This document shows, in pieces, positions 20,523 through 30,075 of a stretch of 64,000 bases of DNA. The first letter of the stretch is position 1. The number at the start of each line of letters is the position of its first letter. The DNA is taken from assembly GCF_005871085.1 (NCBI RefSeq), contig NZ_VAUP01000007.1, positions 1-64,000 of the forward strand, written 5' to 3'. The DNA comes from Xanthobacter autotrophicus. GTDB taxonomy: Bacteria > Pseudomonadota > Alphaproteobacteria > Rhizobiales > Xanthobacteraceae. The notes below the pieces were generated by a model. It searched no databases. It was not told where the DNA came from and was given only the letters and a program-made list of their open reading frames with translations. Both the position numbers and the translations under genes were made by a program.

Positions 20523-21926
20523 ATGTCGCCTTCCCCGGTATGGCCAGAGCTTCCGGTCGCCACCGGCGGTCCATCCGGCCGGCGGGTGCAGTATGCGGCG
20601 CTGCCGTATCGGGTCCGGCGCGACGGCGAAGTGCAGATCCGCCTCATCACCTCCCGCGAGACCCGGCGCTGGGTCATCCCCAAGGGCTGGCCCATGAAGG
20701 GCCTGTCCCCGCCCAAGGCGGCCGCGCGCGAAGCCTATGAGGAAGCCGGACTGGTAGGCGTGATCTCGCGCGAGCCGCTGGGCATGTACACCTACGAGAA
20801 GCGGCTCGGCACGCGCTCGGTGCTGTGCGACGTGCTGGTGTTCCCCTTCAAGGTCAAGCGGCTGCTGCAGAAATGGCCGGAGCGGTTCCAGCGCTACGGG
20901 TTCTGGTTCTCCATCGACAGCGCCGCCGCGGCTGTTCAGGAGGAGGACCTTTCCGAGCTGATCCGCAGCTTCGGCGAGATCATGGCCCGCCGGTGGGAGG
21001 CCGAACGCCTCGAAGCCCAGCAGGCCAAGGCGTCGAAGGAAAAGCCAGGCGCCGCCCCGGCTGGGGACGAGCTGCCCGACGCGGACCGGCAGGCCAAGGG
21101 CAAGCCAGCCAAGATGAAGGCCGCCAAGGGCAAGCCGGACAAGGCCCGGCCTGATCTGGTTGCGCAACCCGCCGACGACGCGGACGAGATCGCTGCGCCC
21201 GCGTTCCAGGCCACCGGCAAGGGCAAGCCGGAGAAAATCAAGCTGGAGAAGGGCAAGCCGGACAAGACACGTCCGGCCAAGGTCAAGGCGGAAAAGGCCA
21301 ATCTGGCCAAGGGCGTGAAGGCCAAGTCAGAGAAGGCGGCCCGGGCCCGGGCCGGGATGGACGGGGGTGAGCTGGTGGGGGAGGTCCCCGCCGGAGCCGA
21401 GCCCGGCCATGAGTCCGAAGCCACCGCGAAGAAGGCTGCGAAGGGCAAGGGCGGCAAGGCGGCCCGGAAGGGGGAGTCGACGGCCCTTCCGCCGGTGTCG
21501 GATGCGCCGCCCGCCGCTACGGAGGCGGGCCACGATGGGGCCAAGGCGGGGTTTAAGGGCGCGCCGGCGAAGGTCGCAGATGGCCCGGTCGCAGGCGATC
21601 TGGTCCCCGAAGGTCTGGTCCGCAAGGTCGCCGCCGTCAAAAAGCCGGAGCTGCCCGTAAAGGCTGCTGGCGTGCCGCCGAGGAAGGCGTTGGCGGCGAA
21701 AAAAGTGCCGGTGGTGAAGAAGGGCGCGGCGGTGCGCAAGGCCGCACCGGCCAAGACTCAAGCCAAGATTCAAGCCAAGACTCAGGTCAAGGGGCTGACC
21801 AAGGGACCGACAAAGCGGGCCGCGAAGGGTCTTGCGAGCGAGGGCGCCAAGGGTGTGTCGAAGGGCACGCCGACCGGCCGTCGCAAGGCGAAGGTGCCCG
21901 GCCCATCGGAGAAGCCGAGGGCCTGA
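20523..21926 (+). CDS. NUDIX hydrolase with long histone H1-like Lys/Ala-rich tail
   Basis: Encodes 467 aa from the ATG at 20523; an upstream in-frame start at 20448 is less likely. Residues 18-155 are a NUDIX domain with RRWVIPKGWPMKG and the box core AAAREAYEEAGLVG. The first Glu of the classic box is replaced (Leu), as is common in the diphosphoinositol/Ap6A-like branch. From about residue 160 to the end the protein is a low-complexity tail of Lys, Ala and Pro with repeats like KGKPDKARP and KVKAEKANLAKG, resembling histone H1. Substrate is not predictable. The tail may bind nucleic acid or polyphosphate. Confidence 0.8.
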   Translation: MSPSPVWPELPVATGGPSGRRVQYAALPYRVRRDGEVQIRLITSRETRRWVIPKGWPMKGLSPPKAAAREAYEEAGLVGVISREPLGMYTYEKRLGTRSVLCDVLVFPFKVKRLLQKWPERFQRYGFWFSIDSAAAAVQEEDLSELIRSFGEIMARRWEAERLEAQQAKASKEKPGAAPAGDELPDADRQAKGKPAKMKAAKGKPDKARPDLVAQPADDADEIAAPAFQATGKGKPEKIKLEKGKPDKTRPAKVKAEKANLAKGVKAKSEKAARARAGMDGGELVGEVPAGAEPGHESEATAKKAAKGKGGKAARKGESTALPPVSDAPPAATEAGHDGAKAGFKGAPAKVADGPVAGDLVPEGLVRKVAAVKKPELPVKAAGVPPRKALAAKKVPVVKKGAAVRKAAPAKTQAKIQAKTQVKGLTKGPTKRAAKGLASEGAKGVSKGTPTGRRKAKVPGPSEKPRA

Positions 21927-22110
21927 ACCATCGCGGCAGTGGCGGTCGTGGCGAAAGTCGGCCAGATCGCGCCGCTCTCCATCGTGTCACTCTGATGCCA
22001 GCCGGCCAGACGTAGCAATCCACCCGGCGGGACCGCAGGAGCGCTGACGCCGTCCGCGATCCGGAGCCTGCAGTTTTCCCGCCGGCTGCAATGCGGCCGG
22101 CGGGTGCGCG

Positions 22111-22908
22111 CTAGGCGGCGGGAACGATGGCCTTGCGGTAGAGGTGCCAGGTGGCGTGGCCGAGCACCGGCAGCACCACGATGAGCCCGAGGAAGCAGGG
22201 CACCGAGCCCGCGGCGAGCAGCGCCACCACGATCAGGCCCCAGGCGATCATCGGCCCGGGGCTCGCGATCACCGCCTGGACGCTGGTGATCATGGCGGTG
22301 ACCACGTCGATGTCGCGATCCATCAGCAGCGGAAACGACACAACGGTGATGGAGAACAGGCCCAGCGCCAGCGCCGCGCCCACGAGGTGGCCCACCGCGA
22401 GGAAGGTCAGGCCGTCCGGGGTGGTGAACACCACGTGCAGGAACTCGCTCAAGGTCCCGAACGAGGAATAGCCGAGGAATAGCGCCAGCAACAGGCGCAC
22501 CTGATACATCCAGATGATGAAGGCGAAGATGGTGACGAAGGCCATCCAGCCCAGTTCCCGCTGGCGCTGGTCGAAGATGGTGGACATCACCCCCTGAAGC
22601 GTCGGCTGGCGCCCCTCCTCGATTTCCCGGCTCACGCCATAGATCCCCGCCGCCACGAACGGGCCGATGAGCACCGAGCCGGCCAGCAGCGGATAGGCGA
22701 GGTAGCTGAGATCCAGCGCGAACACGCACGACACGAGGAAAATGCCGCCGAAAGCGTAGACCGCGCCCAGAAGGGCGCCGATGACGGGTGCGCGATTGAA
22801 ATCCTCGACCCCTGCGAGAAGGGCCGCCTTCACGTCGGCAAAGCTAATGGCGCGGACAACGGGCGCCGCCGGCCCGGCTTGTGCCGGCCGATCAAGAACA
22901 GTGGCCAT
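22111..22908 (-). CDS. DUF2189-family integral membrane protein
   Basis: Encodes 265 aa with five to six hydrophobic helices, for example VIGALLGAVYAFGGIFLVSC, YLAYPLLAGSVLIGPFVAAG and MIAWGLIVVALLAAGSVPCF. Between the first helices it has GVSREIEEGRQPTLQ, the conserved feature of DUF2189. GGGAG lies 6 nt before the ATG. It is an inner membrane protein of unknown function; some relatives lie near cytochrome genes. It stands alone between the NUDIX gene and putR. A 9-bp GC palindrome just downstream (22078-22104) lacks a T-tail in the right direction. Confidence 0.8.
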   Translation of the reverse strand: MATVLDRPAQAGPAAPVVRAISFADVKAALLAGVEDFNRAPVIGALLGAVYAFGGIFLVSCVFALDLSYLAYPLLAGSVLIGPFVAAGIYGVSREIEEGRQPTLQGVMSTIFDQRQRELGWMAFVTIFAFIIWMYQVRLLLALFLGYSSFGTLSEFLHVVFTTPDGLTFLAVGHLVGAALALGLFSITVVSFPLLMDRDIDVVTAMITSVQAVIASPGPMIAWGLIVVALLAAGSVPCFLGLIVVLPVLGHATWHLYRKAIVPAA

Positions 22909-23019
22909 ATGTCACTCCCTGGAGGCCGCGGGGGGCCTCTTATGTTTTGCAGAGAGAGTGAGGTTGGATCATCCAGTTGTAAAGGGCGACGAAGGGTCAA
23001 GGTTCACGATTGTCGCAGT

Positions 23020-23490
23020 TCACGCCCCGTCGTCCTTCACCGGCTCCATGACCACGTAGGTGGAGGTGCTGGCCACATGGGGCAAGGCGGAGATCTTCTC
23101 CCCCAGCACCGCGCGGTAGCGGCGTATGTCGCGGGTGCGCACCTTCAGCAGGTAGTCGAACGAGCCCGCGATCATGTGGCAGGCTTCCACCTCCTTGATC
23201 CTGAGCACCGCCGCGTTGAAGGCGGACAGCGCCTTCTCCGTGGTCTCGGAGAGCTTCACCTCGGTGAAGGCGATGTGCTCCAGCCGGAGCTTCACAGGAT
23301 CGAGCACGGCGCGAAAGCCACGGATATAGCCTTCGTCCATCAGCCGCTTCAGCCGCGCCTGGCACGGGCTGCGCGACAGGCCCACCCGCGCCGCGAGATC
23401 TGTGACGGACATGCGCCCGTCTTCCACCAGCGCAGCGATGATGCGGGCATCGAAGGCGTCGATTTGACTGTCTATAGCGTCATTTTCCAT
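23020..23490 (-). CDS. putR: Lrp/AsnC-family regulator, probable PutR
   Basis: Encodes 156 aa. An N-terminal winged helix (DARIIAALVEDGRMSVTDLA, then ARVGLSRSPCQARLKRLMDE) is followed by an Lrp-type RAM effector domain with KVRTRDIRRYRAVLGEKISA. It is divergent from putA with a 159-bp shared region, which is the arrangement of PutR in Agrobacterium and Rhodobacter, where PutR activates putA in response to proline. The PutA here has no ribbon-helix-helix domain, so an external regulator is needed, which supports the assignment. Confidence 0.85.
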   Translation of the reverse strand: MENDAIDSQIDAFDARIIAALVEDGRMSVTDLAARVGLSRSPCQARLKRLMDEGYIRGFRAVLDPVKLRLEHIAFTEVKLSETTEKALSAFNAAVLRIKEVEACHMIAGSFDYLLKVRTRDIRRYRAVLGEKISALPHVASTSTYVVMEPVKDDGA

Positions 23491-23649
23491 CAGAGTTATC
23501 TCATATAGCGGTCATTTAAAGTCAGTTTGATCGATCGTCCGCCATATGAAAAGCCGGAATGCCTGCCGTCTCTGGATTAGGATGAATCCCGTCGTCGAAG
23601 CCGTTCCGTGCCACGGGGATTCGCAGGCCGGAGGGACGAGGAAATCCAG
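23491..23649. promoter_or_regulatory. putR-putA divergent control region
   Basis: These 159 bp hold both promoters of the divergent pair. The half next to putR is AT-rich (TTATCTCATATAGCGGTCAT) and a likely PutR binding and promoter area. GGATTAGGATGAATCC (23573-23588) is an imperfect palindrome. The ribosome site for putA is GAGG, 8 nt before the ATG at 23650. Exact promoter elements cannot be fixed by eye. Confidence 0.5.
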
Positions 23650-26600
23650 ATGATCCACGCTGCCGCCGCGCCCTTGCCCGCCTCTGAAGCCGCCCCCCTG
23701 TTCGCCGATTTCGCGCCACCGGCCGGCCCGCCTCCGGCCCTGCGCGCGGCGCTCGCCATCGCCCACCGCCGGCCAGAGCGGGAGGTGATCGCCGATCTTT
23801 TGCCCGCAGCCCGACTTCCGACAGAGCTGCGCGCCCGCATCGCCGCGCGGGCGGGGGATCTCGTCACCCGGCTGAGGGCGAAGCCGCGCGGATCGGTGGT
23901 GGCGGCGCTGGTGCAGGAATATGCCCTCTCCAGCCAGGAGGGCGTGGCCCTCATGTGCCTTGCCGAGGCGCTGCTGCGCATTCCCGACAGCGCCACCCGC
24001 GATGCTCTCATCCGCGACAAGATCGGCCATGGCGACTGGCAGGCGCATCTCGGCGGCGGGCGCTCCCTGTTCGTGAATGCGGCCACCTGGGGCCTCGTCC
24101 TCACCGGCAGGCTCACCGCCACCGCCGACGACGGGCGTCTCGGCACCGCGCTCACCCGCCTTGTGGCCCGCTGCGGCGAACCTCTGATCCGGCGGGCGGT
24201 GGACATGGCCATCGCCCTGATGGGCGCCGAGTTCGTCATGGGCCGCACCATTGAGGAGGCGCTGCACCGCGCCGGCAAGCGCGAGGCGCAGGGCTTCTCC
24301 TATTCCTTCGACATGCTGGGCGAGGCGGCCATGACGGCGGCTGACGCCGAGCGCTATTTCGCGGCCTATGGCGCCGCCATCGAGGCCATCGGCAAGGCTT
24401 CGGCGGGGCGGGGCATCCACAAGGGGCCGGGCATCTCGGTGAAGCTCTCCGCGCTTCATCCGCGCTATGCTCGCGCCAAGGCCGGGCGGGTGATGGCGGA
24501 ACTGCTGCCGCGCCTTGAACACCTCGCGCTTTTGGCCCGGCGCTACGACATCGGCATCAATATCGATGCCGAGGAGCAGGACCGCCTGGAACTCTCCCTG
24601 GACCTGCTGGAGGCGCTCGCCGCCCATCCCGGCCTTGCGGGGTGGGATGGCATCGGCTTCGTGGTGCAGGCCTATGGCAAGCGCTGCCCCGCGGTGCTCG
24701 ACTTCATCATTGATCTGGCCCGCCGCACCGGCCGGCGCATCATGGTGCGCCTCGTGAAGGGCGCCTATTGGGATGCCGAGATCAAGCGCGCGCAGGTGGA
24801 TGGGGTGGCGGATTTCCCCGTCTTCACCCGCAAGGTTCACACGGACCTCTGCTACATCGCCTGCGCCCGCAAGCTGCTTGCCGCGCGCGATGCGGTCTTT
24901 CCCCAGTTCGCCACCCACAATTCCCAGACGCTGGCCGCCATCTACGAGCTGGCAGGGCCGGATTTCCGCGCGGGCGACTACGAGTTCCAGTGCCTCCACG
25001 GCATGGGCGAAGCTTTGTACGAGGAGGTGGTGGGGCCGCTTGCCCGGCCGTGCCGCATCTATGCGCCGGTAGGTACCCACGAGACGCTGCTCGCCTATCT
25101 GGTGCGGCGGCTACTGGAGAACGGGGCTAATTCCTCCTTCGTCCATCGCCTTGCCGATGACAGCGTGCCGCTGGCGGAGCTGATCGCCGATCCGGCCGAG
25201 ACCGTGTCCGCCATGGTGGACCCCGGCTCTCCCAGCCCCGCCATCGCCGCCCCGCGCGATCTCTATGGCAGGCGGGCCAATTCCGCCGGCCTCGACCTGT
25301 CGAGCGATGCCGTGCTGGCTGCCCTGGGCCAGACCCTCGTGGCGGGCCGCGCGACGCCATGGCGGGCGCATCCTGCGGGCGGCGGCGGGCCGGCGCGGAT
25401 GGTGCGCAATCCCGGCGATCATCGCGACGCGGTGGGTGAAGCGCGCGAGGCGGGCGCGGACGATGTGGCGCGGGCGGTGGCGAGGGCCGCCGCTGCGGCG
25501 CCCAGCTGGGCGGCGCGCTCACCGGCCGAACGGGCCACCCCTCTGCGCGCAGCTGCCGACATGCTGGAAGCCCAGATGCCACATCTGCTCGGCCTCATCA
25601 TGCGCGAGGCGGGCAAGTCCGCCGCCAACGCCGTGGCCGAAGTGCGCGAGGCGGTGGATTTCCTGCGTTATTATGCCGACGAGGCGACAGCCCGCCTCAC
25701 CCGCGACCATCGTCCGCTGGGGCCGGTGGCCTGCATCAGTCCGTGGAACTTCCCCCTCGCCATCTTCACCGGGCAGGTGGCGGCGGCGCTGGCGGCGGGC
25801 AATCCCGTGCTCGCCAAGCCGGCGGAAGAAACGCCCCTCATCGCCGCCGAGGCGGTGCGCCTGCTGCACGCCGCCGGCATCCCTCAGGATGTGCTCCAGC
25901 TTTTGCCCGGCGACGGGGCGGCGGGGGCGGCGCTGGTCGCGGCGCCGGAAGTGGCGGGGGTCATGTTCACCGGCTCCACGGAGGTGGCGCGGCGCATCGC
26001 CGGGGTGCTCACCCAACGCCTGTCGGCGCAGGGCAAGCCGGTGCCGCTCATCGCCGAGACCGGCGGGCAGAATGCCATGATCGTGGACAGCTCCGCCTTG
26101 CCCGAGCAGGTGGTGGCGGACGTGCTCGCCTCTGCCTTCGACAGCGCCGGCCAGCGCTGCTCGGCGCTGCGCGTGCTGTGTCTGCAGGAGGAGGTGGCTG
26201 CCCCCATGCTCGCCATGCTGAAGGGCGCCATGGTGGAGCTGGAGATCGGCCGCACGGACCGGCTTGCTGTGGATGTGGGTCCGGTCATCACCGCCGAGGC
26301 GCGGGCGGGCATCGAGGCTCATGTGGCCGCCATGGCGGCGCGGGGCTTTCCCGTCCATCGCCTGCCGCTGCCGGCGGAGGCGGTCAACGGCACCTTCGTG
26401 GCGCCGACGCTGATCGAGATTTCATCCATGGCCGATCTCACCGCCGAGGTGTTCGGCCCGGTGCTGCATGTGCTGCGCTGGCGGCGGGCGGATCTGCGCC
26501 GCCTCGTGGAGGACATCAACGCCACCGGCTACGGCCTCACCTTCGGCCTGCACACGCGGCTGGATGAGACCATCACCGCCGTGACGGGGCAGGTGGGGGC

Positions 26601-27330
26601 CGGCAACCTCTATGTGAACCGCAACATGATCGGCGCGGTGGTGGGGGTGCAGCCGTTCGGCGGCCACGGCCTCTCCGGCACCGGGCCGAAGGCGGGCGGG
26701 CCGCTGTATCTCAGCCGGCTGGTGACGGGCCCGGCCTTCGCCCTTGGCGCCGGCACGCCGGACGGGGCGGCGCTGGCCTTCGTCGATTGGCTGGAGGGGC
26801 GAGGGCGCGCGGACGACGCGGCGGCGGTGCGGGCGTTGGCGCAGGCCGTGCCCCTCGGCCTGTCGGCGGACCTGCCCGGCCCGGTGGGCGAGCGCAATAC
26901 CTGGCGGCTGCGTCCGCGCGGCACGCTGCTGTTGCTGCCGACCAGCGAGACGGGGCTGATGCGCCAGATCGGCACAGCGCTGGCCACCGGTAACCGGGTG
27001 GTGGTCGAGGCCGAGGCGGGGCTCTTGAGGCAGCTCGTGGATCTGCCGCCGGCGGTGGCGGCGCGCGTCCGCCTGGATGGGCAAGCTATGGGGGCAGAGG
27101 GCGGCCCCTTCGCGGCGGCGCTGGCGGAAGGGGAGGGCGCGCGGCTCGTGGCCATGGCCGGGCGCCTCGCGGCGCGGCCGGGGCCGATCGTGCCGCTCCA
27201 TGGGGCGACGGCGGACGAGATCGCCGCCTCGCCCTTTGCCTTTCCGGTGAGCCTGCTGCTGGAAGAGGTCTCGCTCAGCGTGAACACGGCGGCTGCGGGC
27301 GGCAATGCGAGCCTTCTGGCCGTGGCCTGA
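23650..27330 (+). CDS. putA: Bifunctional proline dehydrogenase / P5C dehydrogenase PutA
   Basis: Encodes 1226 aa. It oxidises proline to pyrroline-5-carboxylate with FAD, then glutamate semialdehyde to glutamate with NAD+. The PRODH barrel (about 150-470) has KGPGISVKLSALHPRY, NIDAEEQDRLELS and RLVKGAYWDAEIKRAQ. The aldehyde dehydrogenase part (about 580-1010) has SPWNFPLAIFTGQ, FTGSTEVARRI, catalytic Glu803 (AETGGQNA) and Cys837 (GQRCSALR). No N-terminal DNA-binding domain is present. I start at 23650 with GAGG 8 nt upstream. The upstream in-frame start at 23608 is unlikely. Confidence 0.96.
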   Translation: MIHAAAAPLPASEAAPLFADFAPPAGPPPALRAALAIAHRRPEREVIADLLPAARLPTELRARIAARAGDLVTRLRAKPRGSVVAALVQEYALSSQEGVALMCLAEALLRIPDSATRDALIRDKIGHGDWQAHLGGGRSLFVNAATWGLVLTGRLTATADDGRLGTALTRLVARCGEPLIRRAVDMAIALMGAEFVMGRTIEEALHRAGKREAQGFSYSFDMLGEAAMTAADAERYFAAYGAAIEAIGKASAGRGIHKGPGISVKLSALHPRYARAKAGRVMAELLPRLEHLALLARRYDIGINIDAEEQDRLELSLDLLEALAAHPGLAGWDGIGFVVQAYGKRCPAVLDFIIDLARRTGRRIMVRLVKGAYWDAEIKRAQVDGVADFPVFTRKVHTDLCYIACARKLLAARDAVFPQFATHNSQTLAAIYELAGPDFRAGDYEFQCLHGMGEALYEEVVGPLARPCRIYAPVGTHETLLAYLVRRLLENGANSSFVHRLADDSVPLAELIADPAETVSAMVDPGSPSPAIAAPRDLYGRRANSAGLDLSSDAVLAALGQTLVAGRATPWRAHPAGGGGPARMVRNPGDHRDAVGEAREAGADDVARAVARAAAAAPSWAARSPAERATPLRAAADMLEAQMPHLLGLIMREAGKSAANAVAEVREAVDFLRYYADEATARLTRDHRPLGPVACISPWNFPLAIFTGQVAAALAAGNPVLAKPAEETPLIAAEAVRLLHAAGIPQDVLQLLPGDGAAGAALVAAPEVAGVMFTGSTEVARRIAGVLTQRLSAQGKPVPLIAETGGQNAMIVDSSALPEQVVADVLASAFDSAGQRCSALRVLCLQEEVAAPMLAMLKGAMVELEIGRTDRLAVDVGPVITAEARAGIEAHVAAMAARGFPVHRLPLPAEAVNGTFVAPTLIEISSMADLTAEVFGPVLHVLRWRRADLRRLVEDINATGYGLTFGLHTRLDETITAVTGQVGAGNLYVNRNMIGAVVGVQPFGGHGLSGTGPKAGGPLYLSRLVTGPAFALGAGTPDGAALAFVDWLEGRGRADDAAAVRALAQAVPLGLSADLPGPVGERNTWRLRPRGTLLLLPTSETGLMRQIGTALATGNRVVVEAEAGLLRQLVDLPPAVAARVRLDGQAMGAEGGPFAAALAEGEGARLVAMAGRLAARPGPIVPLHGATADEIAASPFAFPVSLLLEEVSLSVNTAAAGGNASLLAVA

Positions 27331-27360
27331 GCCCGCACCCGCCCCGAGCGCTCTATCGCT

Positions 27361-27630
27361 CTATTGCTTGCGCATGCTGGCGGCCAGTGCGCCCAGGCTC
27401 GCCTGGCAGGGCGGGGTCACCTCGTCCTTGTGTTCCTTGAGGCACTGGAGGAGGCGGCCGCCGCCCGGCTGGATGCCCGCGCACAGCTTCTTCACGTCAG
27501 TCTCGCAGGCGGTGCGCAGGGCGGTGACCTGTTCGGCGGTTTGCGCCCCGGCGCCGGCGGCGAAGCCCAGGGAGAGGCCGTAGGCAACCAACGGCGCGGC
27601 AAGCATCGCGGCAAGAGCAGCACGGGACAT
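27361..27630 (-). CDS. Small secreted Cys-rich-repeat protein
   Basis: Encodes 89 aa; GGAG lies 7 nt before the ATG at 27630. A Sec signal peptide of about 29 residues ends in AGAGAQ. The mature part has four Cys in a pattern CETDVKKLCAG, LLQCLKEH and VTPPCQASL, which matches one unit of the cysteine-rich repeat (GLG1-type) found in small rhizobial periplasmic proteins. Function is unknown. It stands alone, convergent with putA 30 bp away. The region 27631-27921 upstream shows no further gene. Confidence 0.7.
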   Translation of the reverse strand: MSRAALAAMLAAPLVAYGLSLGFAAGAGAQTAEQVTALRTACETDVKKLCAGIQPGGGRLLQCLKEHKDEVTPPCQASLGALAASMRKQ

Positions 27631-27921
27631 GAGGGTTCTCCTGATCTGGCGCAGTCCCGCTCCCGTGGGGAAGCCCGGGACGGGACGTGTTGCCTTTTGT
27701 TGATCGCCTGTTCGCCTCGCGAACCGGCGCGCGCTGTGTCCGACGGGGGCTTGCACCGGACGCCAGCGAACGGCGCGACCCTGACGGTCCCGGATTGCGG
27801 CAGCATGCCGGGCGCGTGACGATGGATGACAAAATGTAACAGGCGCAAGAGGAAAGCGGGCGCCTTCTGGCCGCGCAGGCACGCCGGCCCCAAAGCGCTC
27901 CTCCGGCCCCCATGCGCCCAT

Positions 27922-28845
27922 TCAGACACCCGGCAGCTTGGTTCCGGTGATCTGCGCATAGAGCCGCGCCACGGAGGCGTCGTCATCGCGCCCCATGCCG
28001 GAGGCGGAGGCCGCGATGAACATCTGGAGCGCGGCGGCGGAAACCGGCACCGGGAATTTGGCGCTGCGGGCCATGTCCTGCACGATGCCGAGGTCTTTCA
28101 CGAAGATGTCCACCGCGCTTTTGGGCGTGTAGTCGCCAGAGAGCACGTGGGGCATGCGGTTCTCGAACATCCAGCTGTTGCCGGCCGATGCGGTGATCAC
28201 CTCATACACCTTCTTCAGGTCGAGCCCCTGCCGGGCGGCGAAGGCCATGGCCTCGCATGCGGCGGCGATGTGTACGCCGGCGAGCAGCTGGTTGATCATC
28301 TTGAAGGCCGCGCCAGCCCCCGCCGCATCGCCCAGGGTGTAAAGCTTGGCCGCCATGGCATCCAAGGCCGGCCGGGCTCTGGCGAAGGCCACCGGGCTGC
28401 CAGAGGCGAGGATGGTGAGCGCGCCTTCCGCTGCCCGCTGCGCGCCGCCGGAGATGGGCGCATCTAGATAATGTCGCCCGGTGACTTCGAGCCGCGCGGC
28501 GAGGGCGCGGGCCACGTCCGGGTCCATGGTGGCGCAGGAGATGAAGACCGCGCCGTCCGGCAGCGTCTGCGCCACGCCTTCGGGGCCGAACAGGATGGCC
28601 TCGGTCTGCGCGGCATTCACCACCACGCTCACCACCATGTCGGCGCCCTTCGCCACCTCGGCGGGGGACGCGCCGCCGCGCCCGCCCTGGGCCACGAAGC
28701 GGGCCACGGCTTCGGGACCCACGTCGCAGCCGGCCACATCGAGCCCCGCCCGCAGCAGGGACTGCGCCATGCCGAAGCCCATGGAGCCGAGCCCCACGAC
28801 GCCGGCGCGCTTGGTGGTCTTCGGCGTTTCCCCGGTGCTGGTCAT
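27922..28845 (-). CDS. ltnD: L-threonate dehydrogenase-like NAD(P)-dependent enzyme
   Basis: Encodes 307 aa of the 3-hydroxyisobutyrate dehydrogenase family. The Rossmann motif is VVGLGSMGFGMAQSL (16-30). Substrate-site DAPISGGAQRAAEG and catalytic Lys in AAFKMINQLLAG are present. The stretch ASAGNSWMFENRMPHVLSGD is typical of L-threonate dehydrogenase LtnD, which oxidises L-threonate to 2-oxo-tetronate. The kinase and aldolase partners of that pathway (OtnK, OtnC) are not adjacent, so the pathway role is less certain. GGGAG lies 7 nt before the start. Confidence 0.75.
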   Translation of the reverse strand: MTSTGETPKTTKRAGVVGLGSMGFGMAQSLLRAGLDVAGCDVGPEAVARFVAQGGRGGASPAEVAKGADMVVSVVVNAAQTEAILFGPEGVAQTLPDGAVFISCATMDPDVARALAARLEVTGRHYLDAPISGGAQRAAEGALTILASGSPVAFARARPALDAMAAKLYTLGDAAGAGAAFKMINQLLAGVHIAAACEAMAFAARQGLDLKKVYEVITASAGNSWMFENRMPHVLSGDYTPKSAVDIFVKDLGIVQDMARSAKFPVPVSAAALQMFIAASASGMGRDDDASVARLYAQITGTKLPGV

Positions 28846-28973
28846 GGGCCTGCTCCCTGTCTCATGGCGTCGGCATCGGGTGCCGGCGCATCTTGCTTTT
28901 GGCCTTTGTAGGAGCGCTGGCTGGAACCTTCAAATCGTTTCAGCCGCACGGGCGCCCCGCCACACGCACAAAT

Positions 28974-29003
28974 GAAAAGAGCCCGTTCCGGGGGAACGGG
29001 CTC
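28974..29003 (-). terminator. Rho-independent terminator of the deacetylase gene
   Basis: A perfect 11-bp hairpin (28979-28989 with 28993-29003, 3-nt loop) reads GAGCCCGTTCC on the minus strand and is followed by TTTTCATTTG. It lies 26 bp after the stop of the minus-strand polysaccharide deacetylase gene. Confidence 0.85.
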
Positions 29004-29028
29004 TGCGGTTTGAAAAGGACAGGCTGCC

Positions 29029-30075
29029 TCAGTAGACGCCGCCGGCGCGCTGCTGTGGGGCGGCGTTGGCCGCCGGCTTGGCGGGCTTGGCATCCGGCTT
29101 GGCGGAGGCCGTGGCGGGCTTGGGCTTCTGTGGCTTCTGGCTCGCCTGCTGCGGCTTGCCGTTGGGCAGGGCGGCGACGAGCTGCACCTTCGGCGTCTTG
29201 TCCATGGCGACGAGGTCGGACAGGGTGCCGAACTTGTAGCCCTTGGCGATCAGCTCATCGAGGATGCGCGGCATGGCCGCCACCGTGGTCGGATAGATGT
29301 CGTGGGAGAGCACGATGGCCCCCGGCGCCGCCTGGGCGATGATGGCATCATGCACCTTCTGGCTGTCACGGAACTTCCAGTCGTTCGGGTCAACCGACCA
29401 GTTGACGACGGTGAGGCCGAACTTGTCCTCGATATAGGTGCGCAGGGTCGGCTTCATGGAGCCGTAGGGCGGGCGCAGATACATGGGACGCTTGCCGGTG
29501 ACCTGGAAGATGGCCTCGGAAGTATTGCCCAGCTCCTTGTCCACCGCCGCCTGGCTGATGCGCGTCAGCTGCGGGTGGCTCCAGGAATGGCTGCCGATCT
29601 CGTGGCCCTCGTCGGAGATCATCTTCAGCACTTCGGGGTGCTTGGCCACCATGTTGCCCAGCACGAAGAAGGTGGCCTTGATGCCGCGCTCCTTCAGGAT
29701 GGCGAGCAATTGGGGCGTGGTCTCCGGGTTGGGGCCGTCGTCGAACGTCATGGCGATGTACTGGCCATCCACGTTGAACGACTTGTAGGTGTAGTTCTTG
29801 CGCGGAGTCACCACCGGCGGAGGGGCCGGAGCGGGTGCCGGGGCCACGGCCTCAGCCTGCGTGCCCTTTCCCGACGCGCCTTTGGCCTGCGCGCCGGAGG
29901 CGTTTTGCGAGATGGACTGCGTGGTCGCAGGTCCATCGTCCCTCACGGCCTTGGCCGACGTGAGCATGGGGGAGATCGCCACGCCCGCGCCAACGGCGCT
30001 CGCGACCAGAATACCAGAAACGATCAGGAGCGGCTTCACGGTGGCGGCTTCCCAGCTGTAATTCCATCTGGGCAC
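29029..30075 (-). CDS. NodB-type polysaccharide deacetylase, membrane-anchored
   Basis: Encodes 348 aa from a GTG at 30075. A single N-terminal transmembrane helix (about 15-35, PLLIVSGILVASAVGAGVAI) is followed by an Ala/Pro-rich linker to residue 90. The NodB domain (about 100-290) has catalytic TFDDGPN (Asp112, Asp113), metal ligands in GSHSWSHPQ (His163, His167), LRPPYGS, NWSVDPNDW and VLSHD, so all five motifs are present. The C-terminal tail is Lys/Pro/Ala-rich. It likely deacetylates peptidoglycan or an N-acetylated polysaccharide in the periplasm. A strong terminator follows. Confidence 0.88.
   Translation of the reverse strand: MPRWNYSWEAATVKPLLIVSGILVASAVGAGVAISPMLTSAKAVRDDGPATTQSISQNASGAQAKGASGKGTQAEAVAPAPAPAPPPVVTPRKNYTYKSFNVDGQYIAMTFDDGPNPETTPQLLAILKERGIKATFFVLGNMVAKHPEVLKMISDEGHEIGSHSWSHPQLTRISQAAVDKELGNTSEAIFQVTGKRPMYLRPPYGSMKPTLRTYIEDKFGLTVVNWSVDPNDWKFRDSQKVHDAIIAQAAPGAIVLSHDIYPTTVAAMPRILDELIAKGYKFGTLSDLVAMDKTPKVQLVAALPNGKPQQASQKPQKPKPATASAKPDAKPAKPAANAAPQQRAGGVY

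Noticed and set aside
19305-21167. 620-aa minus-strand ORF opposite the SIMPL and NUDIX genes
   Set aside because: His/Gly/Arg-rich with no motif; both plus-strand genes have family signatures and ribosome sites.
22078-22104. 9-bp GC palindrome downstream of the DUF2189 gene as a terminator
   Set aside because: In the direction of that gene it is followed by an A-run, not a T-run, so it is not a canonical intrinsic terminator.
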